From Acanthaster planci (taxonomy: Eukaryota > Echinodermata > Asteroidea > Valvatida > Acanthasteridae): a stretch of DNA of 14,742 bases. The position numbers were made by a program, and so were the translations under genes. Under the pieces are notes generated by a model that saw only the letters and a list, made by a program, of their open reading frames with translations, made no database searches and was not told where the DNA came from. The stretch is taken from positions 3,236,681 to 3,251,422 of the forward strand of contig NW_019091404.1 of the NCBI RefSeq assembly GCF_001949145.1, read 5' to 3'. This document shows, one piece after another, positions 9,329 to 14,742 of the stretch (position 1 is the stretch's first letter; each line of letters begins with the position of its first letter).

Positions 9329-9432
9329 CATCGCATGATTACCATCATTCATAAATACAACTTCCTGAACACTCAATGCTCACAACCCTACAGCATATCT
9401 CTGGTCACATTTAAAGGGAAAAAATGTTGTAC

Positions 9433-9479
9433 GAAATTAAAGCTTTAATCTAGTCACAGGGTGTGTCGTGATACACATC
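9433..9479 (+). repeat. Direct repeat, left copy flanking pseudogene D
   Basis: GAAATTAAAGCTT and the following ~33 bases match 10200-10246 at roughly three of four positions. The left copy lies in the 3' flank of pseudogene C and runs into the truncated 5' end of pseudogene D. The pair marks the edges of a duplication or deletion unit. Confidence 0.65.
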
Positions 9480-10201
9480 GTGGAGTGGAGGACTGAGAAT
9501 TTAACACTGATATGTGGTCACACTACTGTTGGAGAAAATAATCCATTGTTTATGTTCGAAACAAAGCAGACAGGGATAAGGGAAATTACTCAAGAATTCA
9601 ACATCACTGATTTACAATGGGGTGACGATGATGGATATATCTGTTCTGTCAGTGAACCATCACAGAGAGGAGGAGCCTTTGTTCTTGTCACCTCTACCAT
9701 CAGCTGAGAGTGTACTCCTCGAATGAATCCTTCCCTGTCTGCTCACCCGAGGGACTCATCACAGCAGACGCTGGGACACAGCTGAGCCTGCAATGTTCAC
9801 CCGACACTAACAACCTTGAAATCTCATTTTCTCTTAATGGGAATATGTTGAAATGTTACGGTTGGAAATCAACAATCGTGAATGGTAAATCATTTAAATC
9901 CCTTGAAGCGATACTTGATGTCTCTGATAACAATCTCACATTTCGATGTTTCATTCCATCCCTGATCTATCCCGGTGTATCACATTCTTGTGTCGTCGGA
10001 CCCGTAAATGTGAGAGCAAAGGAAGAAATCGTCACAGGTATTGCCACTACAACTGTTGATCCCACTCCTATGTCTTTCAACCTTGCTCCATGGATCACTG
10101 CCCTCCGGATTTCCTTCGTCCTCCTTGCACTGTCACGCATCATCAACATTCTTGTCATTTATCGTAATCACAAACTCAAACTTTTTCAATGGAATGCTTG
10201 A
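9459..10201 (+). pseudogene. Receptor D pseudogene: truncated at both ends
   Basis: This fragment starts inside Ig1. There is no signal peptide or IGGRVEMRC strand; the sequence jumps from a GTGTGTCG remnant to the conserved IVEWRTENLTL. The rest of Ig1 is clear (KQTGIREITQEFNIT, then DGYICSV). One base is missing in the linker at about 9704 (ATCAGCTGAG where relatives read ATCAGACTGAG), which creates an immediate TGA and splits the frame. Ig2 follows intact from 9710, with both cysteine pairs plus an extra Cys in LKCYGW, shared with pseudogene C. A TM-like segment (ITALRISFVLLALSRIINIL) carries two arginines, unlike relatives. The protein ends at 10201, a few residues after the TM, so the signalling tail is gone. 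With no start, a frameshift and no tail, I call it a pseudogene. Expression of the Ig2-TM part as a decoy is conceivable but unsupported. Confidence 0.85.
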
Positions 10202-10246
10202 AATTAAAGCTTAAATCAAGTCAATGTGTGTGTTCTGATGCACTTC
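10200..10246 (+). repeat. Direct repeat, right copy flanking pseudogene D
   Basis: Partner of 9433-9479. It begins at the stop codon of pseudogene D, exactly where the cytoplasmic tail should continue. This suggests that the tail was removed by a deletion which brought a downstream 3' flank up to the TM segment. Confidence 0.65.
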
Positions 10247-11440
10247 AGACCAGATGCGGGAATAACATTTTATATTTGTGGAAACATTTTTGAATCAGTT
10301 ATGGCACCCATCAACTTTTGATGTGTACAAAGATTATGTACAGTGTTTTGTTGCTTATAAACTGGATTGTTTTCCTTTTTATTGTAATGTAATTCTTGTT
10401 CAACAAAAACTTAAATAATGCATTGTGATCATATCAAGTTTATGTTACCCCTGAAATAGTCGATCAATTAAGAATCAACAGCTGATATATAAGACACAAT
10501 TTCAGCTAATTTTTTCCCGGTAGACCAAGTCAGTGTTCAAAGGCGATTACCTCTAATGCGTAATCTTAATTTAGTTTTCAGCTTTTACAATATTTCCCAG
10601 ATTTATGATGAAGGGGAGATTAGAATGAATGTCTACACAAACGATTTTATTTCTTGGTATAAAGTTTGTAAGCTGATTTCAGTTTGTTTGTTTTCATATT
10701 ATTTACACAGAAAACTGTTCAGCCTGATGGCGAGAAGATTTTTAATAACACTCAGGCTGATGGGTTTTACTTTTATTTCTTGCCTTATTAACAATAAAAC
10801 AACTGGCTGCCGAGAATAAGAAAAGCCATTTTGCAGCCATGATTTCAGACCTCAATTTTAATTTACTTCTCATTAGAAGATAGTGGGAAATGATTGTAGC
10901 GTTTTTGATAAAATTAACACTATCATCAGCTAGAAAATGGGTGATCTTACTTCTTTGACTAGGTCTGCTGAAGATTATGTACTGTTCAACTCCGAACAGT
11001 AGGGTAAAAAAGGAAACGTGTCGTTTTGATTTCCCATTTCGCAAGCAATAAATATCTTTCTCTGCACAGATGTGTAATCAGTTTCAGGATTTTTTTCTTA
11101 GCTTATTTAGGATATATATTGCAGTGGCGTACGTTTGTGGAGTTTGGGGGATGGTGGATGAGGAAAGGTGGAGGGTGACATGAAAATAGGAAAGGGGGGG
11201 TTGACACAATACGATACTATGATTGAGGTTGATGTTCATAATGTACATCTGTAATATGCATTTCAAATGGCATATTCATGGCTTTGAAAAACTGTTTTCC
11301 TTTTTGAGTGATATTGAATGCATTTTAGTCGTTGGAATCTAAAAAGTTTGTTAAAATTCACTTATGCTTTTGTTCACCAAGAAAAAAGTGGGGGGATGAT
11401 TCAATAGCTCACCCCCTCCTCTCAAAAAGTGGGAGGATAT
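10247..11440. other. Spacer between pseudogene D and the receptor E promoter
   Basis: No gene is recognised. The open frames 10556-10819 (+) and 10742-11044 (-) overlap each other and have no domain or signal feature I can name. G-rich purine tracts lie at about 11136-11204 and C-rich/G-rich tracts at 11389-11436. AATAAA-type hexamers occur near 10793 and 11046. Confidence 0.45.
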
Positions 11441-11447
11441 AGAGTAC

Positions 11448-11580
11448 CGAAGTGAATACGTCACACGCACGGGTATATGTGTGAAAGGCATTAGCGAGAG
11501 AATCGGCGCGTAAAACAGTACATGCGCGTTCTCTGCTCGTTTGCACTACACTTTCTGGTCCACAGTGACGTCACACTTCG
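11448..11580. promoter_or_regulatory. CRE-containing inverted repeat upstream of receptor E
   Basis: CGAAGTGAATACGTCAC (11448-11464) recurs in inverted form as GTGACGTCACACTTCG (11565-11580). The right copy holds a perfect palindromic CRE, TGACGTCA, at 11566-11573; the left holds a half-site, ACGTCA. Two oriented copies about 100 bp apart, just before a TATA box, look like paired bZIP (CREB/ATF) sites. This is inferred from consensus only. Confidence 0.5.
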
Positions 11581-11586
11581 TTACTC

Positions 11587-11593
11587 TATATAA
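11587..11593 (+). promoter_or_regulatory. TATA box of the receptor E promoter
   Basis: TATATAA lies 14 bases after the perfect CRE. Initiation would be expected near 11615-11625, giving a leader of about 360 bases before the ATG at 11982 unless an intron is removed. The leader holds several ATGs, including an upstream frame at 11739-11960, which fits better with a spliced 5' UTR. Confidence 0.55.
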
Positions 11594-11927
11594 CCCCATC
11601 CCACCGGGATTTACTCCCATGCTACACTGTGAAATTAAGGCTGACTGCTACATAAGCAAATACATTGTTTACTTACTTCTGAAAATTGTCCCCATATGAC
11701 CCTATTCTGTGACATGGCTGGTCGACTTTCGTTAACATATGAATAGCAAAATGAACCCAGGGTGTTTATACTTCGTTGTGGAAGGTGGTTGTAGGGTTTT
11801 TCTTCAGCACACGGAAATGAATGCGTTTAAAAATACCAGACTTGAACACCGGCTGCCGCGCATTGAATGCAATTGCCCATCAGAACAGAAACAATTGTTT
11901 ACAAATATCAAGTCAGATTATAGTTGT

Positions 11928-11941
11928 TTTCTATTTACCAG
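11928..11941 (+). promoter_or_regulatory. Candidate 3' splice acceptor upstream of receptor E
   Basis: TTTTCTATTTACCAG ends at 11941 after a T-rich tract, giving an exon that would start 40 bases before the receptor E ATG. It is the best-looking of the three acceptors and would remove most of the upstream ATGs from the leader. Confidence 0.45.
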
Positions 11942-11981
11942 TGATAATCTAGAAGTTTAACATATTTTTGAAAAGAAAAAA

Positions 11982-13148
11982 ATGGTTCAAAGAATTAAGT
12001 TACACCTATTCTTGCTATGTGTATGGTGTTTCGTTCGCGCACCTTGGATGACTGCTACAGAACCACCAACAGCGACTGCGTGTATCGCAACACCGGAGAG
12101 AGATCAGAGAATAGGTGGACGGGTTGAGATGAGGTGTGTCGCTACAAACCTGGAGGAAGATCACATCATGGAGTGGAGGACTGAGAATCTAACACTGAGA
12201 TGGGGTGACGCTACTGTTGGAGGAAATGATCCACGATTTATGTTCGATACAAAGCAGACAGGGATCAGGGAAATTACTCAAGGTTTCAACATCACCAATT
12301 TACAATGGAGTGACGAAAATGAGTATTTTTGTAATGTCTACGATCCCCTGCCGCACGGAGGAAGCAGGACTGTTGCCAACTCTACCATCAGACTGAGAGT
12401 GTACTCTTCCAATGAGTCCTTCCCAGTCTGCTCCCCCGAGGGATCAATTACAGTCGATGCTGACACACGGCTGAATATACGATGTTCAGTTAATACAAGT
12501 AACACCAATATAAAGGTTATTGGACAACCAATGATGTCAAACAGTTACGCATGGGTATTAACAACAAGCAATCGTGTGTCAACCCTAGCTTTTGATTTGA
12601 TTCCAGACGTTAACGATGACAATCTTACATTCGTATGCACTGTCCCATCGATGACTTTTCCTGGTGTAACGCACTCTTGCTTCATTGGACCCTTTCGTGT
12701 GCTAGCTGTGTCAGTATCTCCAACAACAAAACGCACAATTCTACCGAATCCCACAACAAGTCCAGAGTCAGAAATTACAAGTGTAACAAGAGGAACCATG
12801 ATTATTGAGCAATGTCCTCTTACTCCATGGATCGTTGCCTTTGTGGTTGCTTTCGCTCTCCTTGCTCTCTCTTGCGTCATAATCATCCTTTTAATCCTTC
12901 ATATTTATAAACAAAGACGACTCATCAATAGTCTGACAGAGAAAACCAGTACGCGGGTACCTAAATTCGATCCATACAGGGAGCTGCATCCGACGGATGA
13001 TAGTAACACAGCGTACACAGAGCCGGTTACCAAAGGATCGACCAGTACACGACATACCTACTACAATACACTTGACATTGAGAATGAAAAGACAGCAGAT
13101 GACTACGAACAACCTGAGGACAAATATGAAGCAGTAGGCGCTCCATAG
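11982..13148 (+). CDS. Receptor E: two-Ig type I membrane protein, short tyrosine tail
   Basis: Receptor of 388 residues in one exon, sister of receptor B. The ATG at 11982 follows an A-rich stretch and opens a signal peptide (about 1-25, with LHLFLLCVWCFV). Ig1 is canonical: Cys52, core Trp65, Cys117 in EYFCNV. Ig2 has Cys168/Cys219 plus the extra pair Cys150/Cys233. Several N-glycosylation sites occur (Asn69, 103, 133, 144, 171, 214). A Thr/Pro-rich stalk precedes the TM (283-309), then KQRR. The tail (310-388) has YREL (332), YTEP (345), TYYNTL (359-364), YEQP (375) and YEAV (382), in the same order as receptor B. Compared with B, an AAG-to-TAG change ends the protein seven residues earlier. 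Ig1 is closest to receptor A, while the stalk, TM and tail are closest to B. Surface recognition with tyrosine signalling is inferred. Confidence 0.92.
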   Translation: MVQRIKLHLFLLCVWCFVRAPWMTATEPPTATACIATPERDQRIGGRVEMRCVATNLEEDHIMEWRTENLTLRWGDATVGGNDPRFMFDTKQTGIREITQGFNITNLQWSDENEYFCNVYDPLPHGGSRTVANSTIRLRVYSSNESFPVCSPEGSITVDADTRLNIRCSVNTSNTNIKVIGQPMMSNSYAWVLTTSNRVSTLAFDLIPDVNDDNLTFVCTVPSMTFPGVTHSCFIGPFRVLAVSVSPTTKRTILPNPTTSPESEITSVTRGTMIIEQCPLTPWIVAFVVAFALLALSCVIIILLILHIYKQRRLINSLTEKTSTRVPKFDPYRELHPTDDSNTAYTEPVTKGSTSTRHTYYNTLDIENEKTADDYEQPEDKYEAVGAP

Positions 13149-13682
13149 AACGATGAGAACAACATCTAAATCAACATTTATCGAACATTTATCCATCTTA
13201 GCAGGGAAACCGTCATGAGGATGGTCGTGGCCTTCATGGATAAACCTTGCAAATGTTTATTATTCATAATATCTATCGAAAATTTAGATGAACACTTCAT
13301 GTGAAACTATTTTACTGCACTAATGATTAACTTCCACAACGTACAAGGTCATTTGGAGTCACTTAAGAATCAATCCTTGCAATCTCACGGACCGTTATTG
13401 TCAATCTTTGGATCGCAATTTCAAGGGTGTTTTAGTGAATGGTGTTGCTTCATTGCGATTTTAAACCTCGCAACCATGTTCTCTTTGTCGGAAGATTCTC
13501 TGTCAAAGGTGCTTCAGTATCAAGATTGAACAAAGTCCTCAAGGTTTTACTGCGGTCCATTTACTGATAATACGGGCATGTACATGGATCATTTTGACTC
13601 ACATTTGTGAATTTGAGGAAGAAAGTTTTTTTTTCCATTTCTGTTGTTAACCTAGAACCAGAGGGTACATCAAAATATTAGT

Positions 13683-14386
13683 CTTTCTCACGCTTAATAT
13701 GACTTTAAATAGACTTGTTTGGAAAACATCAGGATGCTACTATTATTTTTATTGCATGCCCAAAACCAGGTAAAGTTTCATTATCCTACAGATTTCTGAG
13801 TAAATATTTAGATAAAATAATGTTTTTGTTCAAGTGCATCAGTTACTACAAATGAGGAATCGGAAGGTTCCGAGAGGCAAATTAAAGGGAGGGTGATATC
13901 CAAGACTAAATGGGCTGAGGAAGTTGAGCCATTTTTATATGAATAAATCAAACCTTTTCTGTATATTGGAGCTGGTGTTTTAATGACGCTGTAATAATTG
14001 TTTGTTTAGTAACTTCATTTAGTAGCGACATTAAATCAATCCTCCATTGCCAAATACATTGGAAGTTACTTGCCCGCTGAAAGTTGGTCTGTTTACAATC
14101 GTTTTGCGACATGGTTGACCCTTTGTAAAATATGAACAGTAACATAAGCTTCGAGGTATGAACTTCATTGTGAATGACGCGACAATTAACGAGCGATAGC
14201 GATATTGCGTGACGGAAGAGATACATAATGCTGCTTGGTTTTCGAAATCTGCACATTAAAGTATTTTTAAATGCATATATCCCCGACAAGACGCTTTTTA
14301 CCTCACAGGTGATTTTGTAGGCTTGTGTTGTTCACCTGTGGTTGTCATATTCGTGCAGCCCACTATAGTGTTTTATAAACTTGGAT
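13683..14386 (+). repeat. Duplicated spacer, copy 2 (partner 7347-8121)
   Basis: Same-order partner of the spacer between receptor B and pseudogene C. It differs by small indels and by a roughly 55-base extra segment at 14176-14230. Alignment was by eye, so the limits are approximate. Confidence 0.6.
14176..14230. other. 55-base insertion in spacer copy 2
   Basis: In copy 1, ATTGTGAATG is followed directly by CTGCT. In copy 2, the same ATTGTGAATG is separated from CTGCT by 55 bases ending in a second AATG, so the insert is flanked by an AATG direct repeat (14172-14175, 14227-14230). The insert contains repeated GCGA-type units (GAGCGATAGCGATATTGCG). It may be a tiny mobile element, or a deletion in copy 1. 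Confidence 0.45.
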
Positions 14387-14742
14387 AAAGGTTGTAAGAT
14401 TCACCTGTTCTGGCTATGTATATGGTGCTCCGTTCACGCGCCCTGGATTGCTACAACAGCTCAACCTACGCTGACTGCGTGGATTGTTACACAGGAGAGA
14501 GATCAGAAGATAGGCGGGCGGGTTGAGATGAGGTGCGGGTTGAGATAATACCCAGGACTATGAACAAGAAACCAGCCGCGAACTGAGCCAGACTAGGATA
14601 AATGAAAGACCGGAACTAGGGGCAGGCGTCCTTTATGCTCACCCATCACCGTCAGCCAAGCAAACTCCAACCAAATACACCCCACCGGTGTATGCAAAAC
14701 CAAACAAACCACAAGCACCAGTGGACGCAGCGAATGACCAGC
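14387..14742 (+). pseudogene. Receptor F pseudogene: signal peptide fused to an A-type tail, cut by window end
   Basis: The first part (14388-14535) is a family signal peptide and the first Ig1 strand (HLFWLCIWCSV, then IVTQERDQKIGGRVEMRC). The start codon is replaced by AAG and a few bases are missing after it. Directly after the first Ig1 cysteine the sequence continues as the cytoplasmic tail of receptor A from its TQDYEQET segment (A residues about 332-395). Most of Ig1, all of Ig2 and the TM are absent, a loss of about 850 bp relative to A. At the junction, CGGGTTGAGATGAGGTG is followed by a second partial copy, CGGGTTGAGAT, then a TAA at 14546-14548. The tail lies in another frame from the signal peptide but is itself open to the window end, with YEQE, LYAH, KYTPP and VYAKP sites. 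It is a dead internal-deletion copy unless transcripts prove otherwise; an assembly join is a less likely alternative. Confidence 0.8.

Larger units (their letters stand above)
13149..14386. other. 3' flank of receptor E, copy 2 of the duplicated spacer
   Basis: No gene is visible. Just after the stop, the bases still match the last codons of receptor B, showing the former end of the frame. From about 13683 the sequence aligns in patches with 7347-8121. Possible poly(A) signals are ATTAAA at 13881-13886 and AATAAA at 13942-13947. The open frames 13323-13529 (+) and 13948-14289 (-) have no recognisable content and are not conserved as frames in the other copy. Confidence 0.55.

Noticed and set aside
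10556-11044. Overlapping open frames on both strands (10556-10819 +, 10742-11044 -)
   Set aside because: No domain, no partner elsewhere and mutually exclusive; probably chance frames in spacer DNA.
11136-11436. G-rich purine tracts as possible G-quadruplexes
   Set aside because: Runs of G are irregular and I cannot place four regular G-tracts with short loops; treated as low-complexity sequence.
4634-14400. Shared 14-mer ATAAAGGTTGTAAG near 4635 and 14386
   Set aside because: The flanks do not match, and a 14-base match is near chance level for AT-rich DNA of this length.

Overview
The window looks like nuclear DNA of a marine invertebrate animal. It is AT-rich, with long non-coding spacers, few long ORFs and eukaryotic signals (TATA box, CRE, polypyrimidine-CAG acceptors, AATAAA/ATTAAA). 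The coding content is a tandem cluster of immunoglobulin-superfamily type I membrane proteins. I cannot name the species. A cephalochordate, hemichordate, echinoderm or lophotrochozoan would all fit, and I recognise no gene symbol.

Layout, all on the + strand: (1) 1-2330 spacer, containing a perfect 33-bp inverted repeat at 1891-2009 that encloses a hammerhead-ribozyme-like core. (2) 2406-4115 intact receptor A, 569 aa: signal peptide, two Ig domains, a glycine-rich TM and a 285-aa tyrosine- and proline-rich tail with one exact ITIM and one exact ITSM. (3) 5643-6821 intact receptor B, 392 aa, with a short 86-aa tail. (4) 8122-9328 receptor pseudogene C with several lesions. (5) 9459-10201 receptor pseudogene D, which has lost its 5' end and its tail and is flanked by ~46-bp imperfect direct repeats. 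(6) 10202-11980 spacer ending in a CRE-TATA promoter. (7) 11982-13148 intact receptor E, 388 aa, a sister of B. (8) 14387-14742 pseudogene F, cut by the window end, in which a B/E-type signal peptide is joined directly to an A-type tail.

All members share one ectodomain plan. After a signal peptide and the motif (S/T)EP comes an Ig1 with a conserved IGGRVEMRC start and a KQTGIREITQEFNIT core. It is followed by a linker of the type RLRVYSSNESFP and an Ig2 with four conserved cysteines. The divergent part of the ectodomain lies inside Ig2, while the Ig1 core and the linker are nearly constant. There are two unrelated tail classes: the long ITIM/ITSM tail of A and F, and the short YxxL/YxxV tail of B, C and E. 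The intact coding regions are single exons. Candidate splice acceptors just upstream suggest 5' non-coding exons.

The B-to-C spacer and the E-to-F spacer are homologous along their length, so a two-gene block was duplicated. Variable ectodomains, a potentially inhibitory tail, tail swapping, conversion-like identity and abundant pseudogenes together suggest a rapidly evolving family of cell-surface recognition receptors. That role is inference; the sequence shows the architecture only.
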